DNA from: Gnetum montanum
Lineage: Eukaryota; Streptophyta; Gnetopsida; Gnetales; Gnetaceae
Direction of reading: 5' to 3'
Assembly: GCA_015680685.1 (NCBI GenBank)
Contig: MNCI01005798.1
Span: 381,846-444,462, forward strand
DNA length: 62,617 nucleotides
This document shows positions 23,326 to 35,300 of this stretch, piece after piece. Both the position numbers and the translations under genes were made by a program. Numbering within the stretch: position 1 is the stretch's first letter; each line of letters opens with the position of its first letter. The notes under the pieces were generated by a model, which saw only the letters and a program-made list of their open reading frames with translations, did not search any database and was not told the DNA's origin.

Positions 23326-25450
23326 TGGAGAAAAAGGAGATAGCCCTAATGAGTAGTCGCATTGGTAGTATGGCCAAGGTAAACTAGAAAACATAGAAAG
23401 GTGATTAAACATTCCATAGTGGTTCAGTCCAGCTAAAGAGGGCCAATTGCAAACCATCAAAGAAACAACTAGAATAACTAAAATGGGTGGTTCAAAATTT
23501 GACACTAATGGCAACGGTGGATGTAGTGTTGATGCAAGGACCATGATGATAGGAGAAGTGATTTTCTCCAAAAGAAATGAAGCTGGAAACACCAACATTT
23601 GTAGGGTATGGATGAGCCAATAGGTGGAGTATAGAAAATTTTCAAAAAAATTTGTAATCACCAAAACACACAACAACACACTAAGGACGTTGGATAAAGC
23701 AATGAATCCAACACATGCATGTCCATGATGACAACACCACACTTGCCAATGGGCAACGTAGTAGCCAAGAAATGAGCAATGCGAGGGTGAGGGTAGCACA
23801 ATAATGGAAACATGGTAGCAACATAGTAGGAGAAAACCCTTGCACTTGAACTACACCCAAACAGTCACAATTCCTATTTTAAGCTCAAGGCTATAGTGAA
23901 GTATTAATAAAAACATTATGTATACTATTATGGCTATAAGTGGTAGCATAAGTTTAGAAAAGTAATACATGCATATGTCAAAGTTGCAATTTAAAGGGGC
24001 ATATCTATAAAAATTTACTTATTCAAAGTAAATTCTCACATGATTAAGTTATATAAAAAGCTATCTAAAATTCCTAAATATTTTTATTTGAAAGGATACT
24101 TGCCAATTGTGCCATGTATTTCTCCAATTTTTGTAACTTCCTATGATAACTTATATAATATTTATTACCAAGGAAACACTTGGCAATCATAACTTAAATT
24201 TCTCATAATCCTCCATGGAAGTTGTAACTTCCAAGGTGGTTATAAATTTATATTCCTAAGATATTTGGAAGACCCATGACTTCTCATGATTATTGTAACT
24301 ACCTTAAGGTCACTATAAAAGGACCTTCAAAGACAAATGTTTTTTTTTTGGTCATGCAGGGCATAGGAAGCAAGATTTGGAAACATATGATTGAGGATTA
24401 TTTATAAGATAGCTTGCTAAAGACATTAATTCTACTACTTTTTTGTAATCTTCTGAATTCATTTATTACCATTTTGTTTTAGTTGCTTAGTGAAGGGTTC
24501 AAAAAGTATTATGCTTAGCAATTAATTTTGAAATTTGTCCTAGGTTGCTTTTATAGATTTTTTTTTGCACAATATTAGACTCTTATTAAAATTTTCTATA
24601 GAAGATCTCATGTTTTTGAAAGCCTCAAGAGTAATTTAATAGCAATGGTTTAATGAAATCACCTATTTTTAGCATAGAGAATCTAGAAAAATCTTTGATA
24701 CTTTAATGGTACTAAAATAGCTTCTTTATTTTTAATGTGTATTACCTTAGTATTTTAATCAAGAAATTGTCAAATCTTTGAAAGCTCTATTGAATATAAT
24801 CTTTTTCATCTATTAACTAGCCAAAAGAGAGACTTGTACTTTGTCATTTATGTAGTAGTTTTTGGTAGTATAATAAGATTATGTTTACGAAATTACTTGT
24901 TGAGCTCAAAAAGTTTGGACAATTCATAGTTGTTGAATTAGAAATAGCTTTTTTATGAAGTGTTTAATTTTATCAAGTTATTTTGCTTAAATATTTTAGA
25001 TTTCATGCAATTCTCTTTTCTCTTCTTTCTCTTTCTAAGTTCATTGAATCTTAGTCTATTTCTAGTCTTCTTGTGGAACTTTCTCTCTATGAAAAATTAG
25101 GAGTAGATTGGAAATATTTTGCTCAAATGATTTTGTGAAATTTTATTTGTTATAAGTAGGTATTATAAGGACCATATATACTAAGTTATTGGAAAAAATA
25201 GAAACCTTCAACAACTCACAATATTTGACAAAGTTAGCTGAATATCTTTTATGAAAGACAATTACAATTTTCTACACAACCCAACCATTTCAACATTCAT
25301 AACAACAAACACATACTTACAACTAGTTTGTTTTATAAATACTAAGTTTATTTGGAGGTATATGGGCCTTAGTATTTCTAGAGACTAGTAAGCACCTAAA
25401 CCCTATTTGAAGAAGCTCATTGGTGGTTGCATCCCAAATAGTCACCAACA
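23326..25450 (+). repeat. A1 5' LTR
   Basis: Collinear with 52088-54155 over about 2.1 kb and, from about 24480, with A0 and A3. The end is ACCAACA at 25450, followed by the primer site and gag. The start is placed where similarity with the 3' copy begins (ggagaaaaaggagata); a start at 23361 (cattggtag) is possible if the TGTTGG end of A3 is general. Confidence 0.8.
24314..24320 (+). promoter_or_regulatory. TATA box of A1 5' LTR
   Basis: TATAAAA within cactataaaagg; the same position in the 3' LTR is 53079-53085 and in A3 60779-60786. It divides a long U3 from an R-U5 that is shared by all four A LTRs. Confidence 0.6.
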
Positions 25451-25457
25451 ATTCTTT

Positions 25458-25475
25458 TGATGCTAGAAGGAGGGC
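25458..25475 (+). other. A1 primer binding site
   Basis: TGATGCTAGAAGGAGGGC, seven bases after the LTR end. A3 has TGGCCCTAGAAGGAGGGC and C has TAGCACTAGAAGGAGAGC at the same place, giving a consensus TGGCGCTAGAAGGAGGGC. I cannot name the tRNA with confidence. Confidence 0.7.
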
Positions 25476-25578
25476 TTGGAAATTTGTCCTCTAAGTTCAA
25501 AATCCTAAGAGTCCTACCATACCAACAATTATTTTGGCACTAGAAAGGTTTAAAATATTATATACTATTTTTAGTTAA

Positions 25579-26990
25579 TGAATCAACAAACTAATGGTTT
25601 CGAAGATTTCAACGATTCTAAAGAATTTCTTGATTATAAGAATGCCTATTCATCAAAATAAGAACATAAAAAAGGTTTTTAAGTTTCAAAAAAGTAGTGG
25701 AGTAAAAACCAAAAAAGATAATAAAGTCACCCCTTTTGTTTGGTTTATTAGTCTATAAGAGAAGACCAAAGAAGCATAAGAGTTCAATGATCAAAAGAAA
25801 TTCTAATAGGATGGAAAATCCTTGGCAAAGAATTACATCATTAGGATTTCAAAACTTCAATGATATTCCTAAGGTAGTTTACAAATATTTTCCTAAGACT
25901 TTTATTCCTAGAAAATCTTACATCCACTTATTTGAGTTAGCTTTAGCTCATGCAAATGTTCAACATCAAAATCAAGCTTGTAGGTTGTTTGTAGCAAATT
26001 TAAAAGATATGGGTCAAATTTGGTATTTAAACTTGCCAAGAAATAGTATCACAAGATGGAATGATATGAAAAGTCTTTTCTTAGCCCTATTTAACAATCA
26101 ATTGGATCAACAACAACTTTACTGTGGATTAGTACAAGCTAAGAAAGGAGTTCAAGAGTCAATTAGAGATTTCAATATTAAGTTTCAACAATTTTTGCAC
26201 TCTTTCAAAGACAATATAGACCATTAGATGAAGTGCTTAGAGATACTTATCTTAAGGTTGTGAATTCCAACATTACAATCTAGTTAAAAAGAACTCCAAA
26301 CTTGATAACATTGAATGACTATTTTAGTAAAGCTATAAAGGTAGAAAATAGCTAAAATTGAACTATAAAGAGATTATCACAACTCAAAAAAGTAAATATA
26401 AAATGATGATTCCTATTCAATATTTTTCTCAACTTAAAGCATTACTAGGACAATATTGTATTAAGATAGAATAAGAGTCATAAAGTAGAGAATCTCAAAA
26501 AGGATAATTAATGAGGGAATTCTCCAACAAAGTGATGAAAATAGAGAAAGATTTTGCAAAAGTTAAGATCAATGAAGAAAAGAAAAATAGAAAACATAAG
26601 CATCAAGATACTAGGTTAGTAGAAGATGAGGATGAAAGTGATGTTGTTATGTGCAACTTCCTTGATATTGAATTAGATAATGAGTTGTCTAGTGTTCATT
26701 ACATAAGAAAATCTTGGAATAATGAATCTAGTGATACTTCTTTTATATAGGATATATCATATTATGAAGAGTGTAATAAAAATGGTGAAAATGGATATAA
26801 TATTCTATCAAAAGAAATATTAACTACTTATAGGCCTTCAAACATTATTTCTAATCCATCTACGAAGAGAAATATTTTAGAACCTAGTAGAAGAGAGAAA
26901 AATAAAAATAAAGAATATCAAGTGGAGCAAAGTTCTCAAAATCAAACTTTTAATAAATGGATGAATAAATAAAGCTTTTATGATAATGAA
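25579..26990 (+). pseudogene. gag: A1 gag, decayed
   Basis: It starts at ATG 25579 (MNQQTNGFEDF), equivalent to the start of the open A3 gag at 62110. The core gag domain is open from 25736 to 26227: WQRITSLGFQNFNDIPKVVY, then LFVANLKDMGQIWYLNLPRN and the downstream helix region. Compared with A3 about four codons are missing after the FIPRKSY segment (A3 has AYLAEEYIHM). A second open stretch, 26511-26750, is a Lys/Glu-rich linker. Stops at 25660, 25755 and elsewhere kill it. Confidence 0.8.
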
Positions 26991-27169
26991 GAATATGATT
27001 TAATTGAAGATCTTAAACATGTCAAAGCCAATATTAGCATATATTAATTACTATAGAGAGTTAATCATAAAAGAAAGTATTTAGAATTTATTAAAAGTAA
27101 AAAGAGAGTTGGAGAGTCAGAGTTAAGTTATGTGTCCAATAATGAAAAAAAAAGCTAGTTATGATTAGA

Positions 27170-27480
27170 CTATTGACAAGGAATATCATCCTTTTCTTTT
27201 GACAATGAAGTTAAAAGGTAAATATCTTCACAATTGTTTAGTTGATTCTAGAGCTACCTCTACTATTATGCCATTATCTATATGTAAAAAAATTGGTTTG
27301 AATCCTAAAAAATCAAATAAAAAGATTGTTCAAGTGGACAAAAGAAGAGTAAATATTTTAGGTTAATTACCCAATGTTTTATTAGAGATTACTTCTAAAC
27401 CTTGTATCAAAAGTAGAGGAACTAATCAAGTGGAAGACATACCAGATTTATAGTCTTTTATTAAGTAGAAGTTAGAGTAA
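27170..27480 (+). pseudogene. A1 aspartic protease, decayed
   Basis: Reads YHPFLLTMKLKGKYLHNCLV followed by DSRATSTIMPLSICKKIGL, that is the catalytic Asp-Ser-Gly-Ala turned into DSRA. The strand NILG*LPNVLLEI follows. The Gly loss would abolish activity even without the stop. Confidence 0.7.
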
Positions 27481-27689
27481 GAATTTCTCAAGTTATATTT
27501 CAATGAATTACTTGCATATGTGGCTACCTTGGAAAGGGAAACCAAATTGAATATACATATATAATGAGCCTTTGATTAGTGAAAACATTACTTCAAATGA
27601 AAAGAATAAAGTTATTTAAATAAGAGCTTTTGAAACTAGAATTTGCATACTTCAAGAAGTTTCTAACTTGGAAAAAGAGGAATTTTAAG

Positions 27690-28216
27690 ATGGGAACAAA
27701 TGGGAACTATACTTTTATGGTTCTTGTAACTCCAAAGGTGTAGGGGTTGGAATAGTATTAATAAAAGATGATTTTCCAAAAATATTCAAGGTAATTCATC
27801 TATCTTTTCCTTGTACGAATAACAAAGCTGACTATGAAGCTATGTGTATTGGAATTAAGATAGTATTTGAAAAAGGAATCAAGGAAATCATCATAAAAGG
27901 AGACTCAAGATTAGTTTGTGAACAAATTAAAGGTAATTATGTGCCAAAAAGCTCATTCTTGCGATCCTATAAACAACTCACCTGCAAAATGTTGGATCAA
28001 TTTCATCATTATCAAATAGAACATATAGGTAGGAAGAACAATTATATAGCTAATGACTTAGCAAAAGCAACTTCAACATTAGATGTGAAAAAGATAGAAG
28101 GTTATGAGGGTATAATAATTGAGAATGAATATGAACCATTAATACCAGATAACATAAATAATTTACAAGTATTTAAAGATGATGATCAATTTCTTATATT
28201 CTTAAAGAATAAATAA
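27690..28216 (+). pseudogene. A1 additional RNase H, upstream of RT
   Basis: A type I RNase H of the kind found as a second RNase H in Tat-branch elements: WELYFYGSCNSKGVGVGIVL, then CTNNKADYEAMCIGIK, IIIKGDSRLVCEQIKG, and HIGRKNNYIANDLAKATS. The last 124 codons are open (27842-28216). Three of the four metal-binding acids are changed: the first Asp to Tyr in YFYGS, the Glu to Asp in KADYEA, and the last Asp to Asn in IANDLA; GDS is kept. The domain lies between protease and RT, whereas in element C the equivalent domain lies after RT/RNase H. The tail (EGYEG...NNLQVFKDDDQFLIFL) is a linker found with this arrangement. Confidence 0.8.
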
Positions 28217-28439
28217 GAATTCAAAGGTCGAATCATACATGAAATAACATTAAGGTTTAAGACAAATTCTGTTCCAAAAAGTTGATTGGTCATAAACAAG
28301 AATTTAGTAAAAATCAACTTACTGAGAATGATATATAGAATCCAAATGATCAAGCTTATGAAGTAGTGAATTTCAGATCTATTGAGATACTAAAGATGTT
28401 AAATATCATAAAGGAAAAGGATTCAGTCTTCAAGAAAAA

Positions 28440-28811
28440 TTTATTATTACTTCTAAAAACTAATTTGAAAAATGTTTCTTGGTCTTATGATGATCTTAAA
28501 ATGTTTTGACCAGAGGTGATGACAAATAAAATTCCTTTGATAGATAGTTTTAAGATAATTAAGCAAGAAGAAAGGAAATTTAATCCATCATTTGAGCTAG
28601 CTATGGAAGTTGAGATTAAAAAGTAATTGTAGGATCATATATTTGATCCAATATTTAACATGGCTTGCTAACCTTGTTCTAGTAAGAAAGAAGAATGATG
28701 ATATTAGATTTTGTGTGGATTTCAAAAATTTAAATAAAGCCTTAGAAAAAGATAAATACCCACTTCCTAGAATTGATGAGATGTTGATTAAAGTATTAGG
28801 TTGTTAGGTAT
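28440..28811 (+). pseudogene. pol: A1 reverse transcriptase, first part
   Basis: N-terminal RT sequence: ERKFNPSFELAMEVEIKK at 28572-28625, then after a frame change TWLANLVLVRKKNDDIRFCV and DFKNLN...YPLPRIDEMLIKVLGC to 28806. The wording TWLANLV-RKKN points to the Tat branch. It is cut at 28812 by a solo LTR; the reading continues at 29608. Confidence 0.85.
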
Positions 28812-29607
28812 TGATGAGCAGTGAGGTATTCTTGTGCTTAACCATATGAATACGAGCATCGACGCATGATCTGGTCGAATTCCAAGGACTAAGTGCTTAT
28901 GCGCATTTGTGGAACAAGAATGGGTTGATCAATTGTTCTCTTCCCAAGCTTACTTATATGTCACTATTGTATGATTAAGTAAACTTGAGGCATATGATTT
29001 TTATACTTTTTATGTTTTTATGTCCTGTTACTAATAAGGGAGGAGAGAGATAACTAAGTAACTAATTTAATTTGACTACTTATTAACTAGGCTCTAACTG
29101 ATCCTAACACTAGTATCTGTTCTCACTTGTTGTACACATCCTAAACTAGTGCAACACTATTGGGATTACCAAACACTAATTTTTGCTGGGTTACCAAGTA
29201 CTACATGCATGCTCGAACTGATTGTACTATGTGTGCTTACTTAGGAGAGTTGTAGGGCGAGAGACAATCATTAATTAACTAAGGAAAGAATTAAGTAATA
29301 GTAATTAACATTAATTAATCTATTTTGAATGCTAGAGGGTTTATCACAAAGTTCATCTTTATTTCCATACACAAGATGTGCTTAGGTACACAATGCTCAA
29401 ATAAAGATCCATTCACTTTATGACTCCTACTACGAGTATGCAGAAATAATTCTAACTCTAAGAGGGAGAAAAGGCAAGAGTTTGGGTAAGGGACTAAGAC
29501 TAACAATGCAAACCAAGTGTGCCTGCCTCTTATTTATAGGCAACAAGGCAGGCCACGATATCAGATACGTGATATTGCATGGAAGGCCATGATATCACGG
29601 GTCATCA
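28812..29607 (-). repeat. Solo family B LTR inserted in A1 RT
   Basis: Full-length 796-bp LTR on the minus strand. Its minus-strand start is TGATGACCCGTGATATC (29607 inward) and its end is CTGCTCATCA (at 28812). The flanks are GGTAT (28807-28811) and AGTAT (29608-29612), a 5-bp target duplication with one mismatch. Removing the LTR and one flank rejoins the RT frame. No internal B sequence remains, so it is a solo LTR left by LTR-LTR recombination. Confidence 0.92.
29531..29540 (-). promoter_or_regulatory. TATA box of solo B LTR
   Basis: CCTATAAATA on the minus strand, about 70 bp into the LTR, matching 10184-10193 in B1. Three GATATC-containing words lie upstream of it. Confidence 0.55.
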
Positions 29608-30350
29608 AGTATATTCTTTCTTAGATGGTTTTTAGGGCTATAATCAAATCATGGTAGGTAAGGGTGATAGATATAAAATGGTATTTATCACTAAGTGGGG
29701 AAATTTTTCTTACCAAAGAATGTCATTAGGATTGTCAAACATTGGAGCTACTTTTCAAAGAGTAATGGATTTAGCCTTTAAAGATTTAACAGGTAATTTC
29801 TTTGTGGTTTATTTGGATGATATCATTGTCTATTCAAAAAGAAAGGAAGATCATATTGTTCATCTTTAACAAGTCTTGGTAGATGCCTTGAGTTTGGTAT
29901 TTCATTAAATCCTAAGAAATCTATCTTTGGGGTTAAATTTGAAAGTTTACTAGGTCATTTGATTTGTCAAGAAAGAAGTGCTATAGATAATTCCTAAATT
30001 CGAGTAGTGTAGAGTATTAAGCATACTATAAGTAAAAATTCTCTTAAAAATTTCTTTGGAAAGATAAAATTTGTTAAGAAATTTATCCCTAGATTCACTG
30101 AGATTACTAAACCTTTGATGAATATGCTAAAGAAAGTTTTTTTAGTAGAGAAAAAACAAGAATTAGAAAGAGCCTTAGCAAAAATTTAAAAGGCCATTCA
30201 AGAAGTTTCATACTTGGTAAAGCCAAAATTGAAAGAAGATTTTTCATTATATACTTTTGCTTTGAATGCTTTAGTTGCTATCATTCTAACTCAAAACGAT
30301 GAAGGACAAGATGAAAGAATTGGATTATTTAGATATCAGTTGAAAGGCAT
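29608..30350 (+). pseudogene. pol: A1 RT second part and start of RNase H
   Basis: The frame resumes as VYSFLDGF*GYNQI. An open stretch, 29651-29869, covers FITKWGNFSYQRMSLGLSNI, GATFQRVMDLAFKDL and the catalytic VVYLDDIIVYSK, with both Asp kept. Thumb/connection sequence follows: LLGHLICQ near 29955 and FFGKIKFVKKFIPRFTEITK near 30050. The RNase H begins near 30230 (FSLYTFALNALVAIILTQND) and stops at KGIET where element C is inserted at 30351. Confidence 0.85.
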
Positions 30351-31856
30351 TGAAACATGACAAAATTTTGCATGTCATAGCAAATTTTCATTATTGAGCT
30401 TTCACCGCATGAAACCCAAGGAAAATTTTCATTATAATTATGAAGATTGTAATCCATGGAGGGCAACCTCACATATTCCATACTTTTGGGACAAAAAATA
30501 CCTCATAAGTAATTAAAGCCTCATTTTCAAAGTGAAAAAAAAGTTACCTAGTTTCTATATTTGGTCTTCAAGGGTTAAAAATTCCTTGTGGAATGCCACA
30601 ATAGCAATTTGATGGGTTTTATGGGGGTTATACATTTTTCTATGTTGGAAACACTTGTAAGGGGGTAGATCTCACCTATCACCTACCCCCAACATTCAGA
30701 GGCAAGGGGTTTCCACTCAGCTTTAAAGCTTTTGCACCCCCCCTATCCCTTAGTGTGGAGGTTACATGCCCATCTTGGAAACCTTTCCTCCTTAATGTGG
30801 AAGTTTCCCCCTAGCGTGGAAGCCATACTAGCTAGATTTCATCATTGCATGCACTCCAACGTTGACCAACCACTTCAGTAAGGATAGTGGAAGGCTTAAC
30901 ATGCAAGATTAATCTCCAACATAGAAGGTGTGTTCCAATTACTATATATAGTAAGAAAATGGCCATGGAGGAAAGAAACTTACTATATATGGTAACCCCC
31001 AAAATTTGGACATCCATCTTACTTGAACAACCCAAAAATTTTACATCAATTTGGTAGCCATTTTGTAGCCATTTTACAACCATTTGTAGGTAAATAACAG
31101 GTAGTTTGTAGTCTCCTTCATGGCCCAAAACCTATAAAAACTAGCCTCAAACACCATTTAAAGGTTTAGCACTTACACTTTTTAGAAATTTTGAAGTTCT
31201 AGACTTGGGCATTTTCAAGCACTCAAGAGTTCTTGCAAGTTTCCACACTTGTTTTCTCTTGAACCGAGCATATAAGCTTTGTGACCTTGTAACTTTGCAA
31301 TTCCCCCTTTGAGATTTATGAACCTTCAGGCCCCACACTATACTCCTAGGATTCCCAACTCCCAATATAGAGCACTTGGATGGCTTGGATTTTTCACATT
31401 TCTTAACTCCCACCATAGCCAACCTATAGATTTGAGATTGTAGTAGAAAAGGTTTGACAACATCAGGAGTGGCTTAGTACCTAGATCATGGAGTAGATTG
31501 CATCAACTTCAATGGGCTTTGAACTCTTGCATTAATGAACCCTCCCTTTTTACTTTCATAGGCATTTTTTTGGTACACATTTTTGAAATCCATTCTTTAT
31601 TATTTTAATAAAGTTTTAAAGTTTCATTGTGTGTGCAATCTACATTTTCTTTTTTTTTTAGACCTATAATTTTTGAATTGTCCTTTTACAATTTATTTAC
31701 TTTGCATTTTGTAAGTCTCTAGTTCATCTACGAGACTAGAAAAGGTGCCTTGAATCTCATTTTTTCATAGAGACCCTGGGGATTTGTGGGTTGAGGAACT
31801 ATTGTGCACAAGATCTCCTTTGATTTTTTCCAGCAATCGCATTTTTTAGTTGCAAT
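30351..31856 (+). repeat. C 5' LTR
   Basis: Collinear with 47084-48577. The start TGAAACA is fixed by the polypurine tract that precedes the 3' copy. The end is near TTGCA at 31854; both copies continue with atag, so the last bases are uncertain by a few positions. It contains a 16-bp palindrome TTACTATATATAGTAA (30939-30954), degenerate in the 3' copy. Confidence 0.88.
31133..31140 (+). promoter_or_regulatory. TATA box of C 5' LTR
   Basis: TATAAAAA in cctataaaaactagcc; conserved in the 3' LTR at 47829-47836. Confidence 0.6.
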
Positions 31857-31864
31857 AGTTTTCC

Positions 31865-31882
31865 TAGCACTAGAAGGAGAGC
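31865..31882 (+). other. C primer binding site
   Basis: TAGCACTAGAAGGAGAGC about ten bases after the LTR. It shares TAGAAGGAG-GC with the family A sites, which ties C and A to the same primer type. Confidence 0.65.
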
Positions 31883-31969
31883 CTTCGCGTAATTTCTATG
31901 GCCAAATTTGATTACAATTATTGCCAACTTTGCCTATTATATTAAAATATATGTTTTATAGCCAAAAGC

Positions 31970-33040
31970 TTTGAATCAGCATTTTAATCAATGCTACCAT
32001 CCATCCTCCTCTACTCCCTAGACCTAGCATGGAGTGGCAAGTGTTTGGACTTTGTAATTTTTATAGTAGTTGCTATGAATTTTCAAAGCTAGCATTTATT
32101 TTCTAGTTTATTTTCTTAACCCCCTTTGGCTACTAGAATTTTCCTAGTTTTCAACGTTGGTGGTGCAACCCTTCTAGAAGCTACCAAACTTTCAAAAGTC
32201 TATTCCCCCTCCCCCTTTATCTTTCCAAGTTAAGAAAATTTGTAGTTGACTAAAACTAGTCTTGGTGGAAAAGCACCAATTTTTCACTTTCATTTTTCAG
32301 CCTTTTCTCCTATCAATTTTGGGTTAGAAGGTGTGAGATTTTCATTATCTTACCCTTCCCCACCGTCACCCCCCCNNNNNNNNNNNNNNNNNNNNNNNNC
32401 ATAGAGGTAATTGGAAGGCCAACATGGGTGAGGCTTGTCATCAACTCAACAACTAGAACTATTTCTCCCAATTGCAAGTTGAAAGTCTTTTTAATTTTTT
32501 GTAGCAAAAATTTCCAAAATCTTCAAAAAATCAATGCTACCCTTTCCTCCCCTATGACCAAAACTACAACATGGAAGTTGTAGATGGTTGGGTGATGGTT
32601 TTTATAACACTTTCTATGAAATTTTTCCTCCAAAGCCAACATTGATATCCTTTCCCCTTTCTTCCATTTTGCTACCAATTTTTCTAGTTTTCAAAGTGAG
32701 TGGTGCAACCCTTCCAAAAATTACCAAATTTTTAAAATTTAGCTTCCCCCCATTTTTCCAAGCTAAGAAAATTGGTAACTTGCCAAAACCAAGTTCTTAG
32801 TGGGAAATACCAACTTTCCACCTTGATTCTTTAACTTTTTTCCCCTCTTCCCAATGTTGAGCTAGAGGATGTGAGATTTCCATTATCTCATCCCCCTTAT
32901 TTCCCTCTTGCCATACTTGTCATAGAGGTAGTTTGGAGGCCAAGTTGGGTAAGGCTTAACACCAACGTTTCCAACTTTCTATTTTTGATAAAAGGGTCCC
33001 CCCCCCCTCACCCCCCGGCCCACTTACTGATTATAGTAAC
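31970..33040 (+). repeat. Tandem duplication of ~520-540 bp in C leader
   Basis: Two copies, about 31970-32510 and 32510-33040, share ordered landmarks: ctagttttcaa (32143 and 32683), ggtggtgcaaccctt or agtggtgcaaccctt, ggtgtgagatttt or gatgtgagatttc, and catagaggta (32400 and 32921). No gene is supportable here; small frames such as 32588-32800 and 32871-33083 are by-products. Confidence 0.75.
32376..32399. other. Assembly gap (24 N)
   Basis: A run of N directly after a C homopolymer in copy 1 of the leader duplication. Copy 2 (around 32890-32920) shows a pyrimidine-rich stretch of similar length here, so the missing bases are probably a short C/T-rich tract. Confidence 0.95.
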
Positions 33041-33269
33041 TACTTCATTTTCAATCATTTTTCTTTCATTTAAACATTTTTAAATTTCATTCACTAGAAT
33101 TTGCTTCTATTTTATCATCTTTATCCTTGTTTTAAGTCATTCTCAACACCATAGCCATGTCTTTCCATCAATCTACCAAGTTGCCCCTCACCTTAATTGT
33201 AGGTATATAACCCTAAAGACCTTGCTATCATTAAAGATAGGTAATCTTTGAGAGTCATACGGAAAATTA

Positions 33270-35300
33270 TTAATTTTGAAATTATAAATGAAGACCTATG
33301 TAACTTCATTTGTGCCAAAATATAGGCTAGCATGTTGAATCCATGTTTGGAAGCAAAAGCCAAAAGGAAGTTTGAACTTATTCACAGTAATTTGTAGGAG
33401 TACATCTCTTCCTCCTATGACCAAATACCTCTATCTAATATCTATGCAAGTATACTAGCCCAATTGATTGAGATGGAGGAAGAGGATGAGGAACATAGCT
33501 CTGAGGAACAAATGGAAGAGGATGAATTTAGGAAAGAATTTGAGCTTGAAAACATTCTGGGAGAATTGTTCCAATAAGAAACCCCCAAGGCCATTGAGTA
33601 TTTTTCTCATGCCTTTCTTTTCTCCATGGGCATGGTACCACCATCTACCAAAGCTAATCCCACATCAATCATATCCATGCATCAAAGTATATTGATGCCA
33701 AAAACTATGATCCATAAGCCATCTATGCCATTTGCCACATGACCTCAATCTATATAATAATCAATGATGGTTTTGATCACCAAAAATCTATTAACTACCC
33801 ATGTGAGGTCCACTATGGGACCCCAAGTAACTCAAGGGTCACACATGCCATTTATCCCATTTGTGCCTTAGGTACTAGTAAAAACATCCTTTTCTTTGTT
33901 TATCCCAGAAGCCACAACCATAATGCAACCACTTCCTTCTATCTTACAACCCATAATGAGGACACAAGCCTTACAATAGACGCCACAGTCATATGTACAA
34001 ACTCCACAACCAATAGGACCTTCATAGGGTCTGGATCAAGCCTTCTAAACAATCCAAGATCTAACAGAGAAGTTGAAGAGGCTTAAAGCCTCTACCTTAT
34101 AAACTATTAAGATTATGGACTTCTACCAAGACAATCCCATTAGTTCTGTAGTCCCACCCTTGACACTTCCTAATAACATCCATATTTTCCAATTTAGAAA
34201 ATATAGCAAAGAAGGTGATCCTAGTGCTCACCTTATTACCTTTCAATTTGAATGTTTACTCTTATAGCCATGGCCTCATACCATCATGAGGATTTTTCCT
34301 ATGTGTTTGACTGGGAAAGCACTTGATTGGTACCATGCATTACCTAGAGGATCCATATCCTCTTTAGAGGATTTAGTAGCCTATTTTGTCAACTACTTCA
34401 ACTATAACTTAAAACCTAACACAAAACTTGACCAACTCATGAAGGTCAATCAAGGATCCTTAGAACCCATACAAAAGTTCATCCAGTGATGGAATGGAAT
34501 ACTTAATGAAATAACAAAGTTCATATTTTAAGTCCATCTTTTAGCCATATCTAAGGGAGTGGTGAATGACTTTACCAAGTCAAAACTCTACTACCTTGAT
34601 TCATGATCCCTTAGCCAAGCATTTTCAAAAACTAAAAATATAGAGGAAGCTATAGAGGTCAATCACAATTTGACCTACGTAGCATATAAAAATCAGCATA
34701 AATAGAGAGATAGAGAAAAAAAATAAAACAATACAACCATAGAAACTGTGACCAAAAAGAGGCAAAGATCACAAGCTAGGGACCAAGGGCCAACCCACCC
34801 AAGGTTCCCACTAATGAAAAAAATAACCAACCATCAACCTCTTAGGATACTACATCAAATAACAACTAGACCTAACTTTGAAAGAAAGGATAGGTTCAAA
34901 TACACTAACTTACCTATGAAACAATCCAAGCTACTAGACAAACTATTAAAGAGTGGATACATGCAACACAAACAAATGACCGAAGCTACTTGAAAGAAAC
35001 ACAAGCGGTTATACAAAATAGCAAACGATCCCACTTGGGCAATGAAGGATGATTCCCAACTAACTAGGTACTTCAAACTAGACCATTTTTTCCATGATCA
35101 CCAACTACCAAGTCATGACATAGACTTCTACCTTTTTCTAAAGGATGACCTATAGAGGATGATAGATAAGGGAAAGCTAGTCATAGACACTTTCAATCTA
35201 GTTTGACCACAAAATTAGTTGATGTAGGTCTACAAGGACTCATTGAATGTTAATGAAAATTTTTATATTATTTAAGCTTTTAACATTGATAACGATTGAA
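33270..35300 (+). pseudogene. gag: C gag, decayed
   Basis: An acidic N-terminal stretch is readable near 33465-33530 (EMEEEDEEHSSEEQMEED). The core gag domain runs 34190-34500: FPMCLTGKALDWYHALPRGS then ISSLEDLVAYFVNYFNYNLK and MKVNQGSLEPIQKFIQ, a very typical retrotrans_gag segment, open in 34286-34489. Downstream is a Lys/Arg-rich region (KKRQRSQARDQG near 34755). Several in-frame stops are present. Confidence 0.8.

Noticed and set aside
23305-23799. Minus-strand frame of 164 codons, hydrophobic
   Set aside because: It lies antisense within the U3 of the A1 5' LTR; the same stretch in the 3' LTR (52138-52592) is broken into several frames, and no domain is visible.
30346-30350. Target duplication for element C
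   Set aside because: Flanks ggcat and the bases after 48573-48577 do not match; the exact 3' LTR end is also uncertain, so no duplication is claimed.
32313-32507. Minus-strand frame spanning the N run
   Set aside because: It is open only because the N run translates as X.
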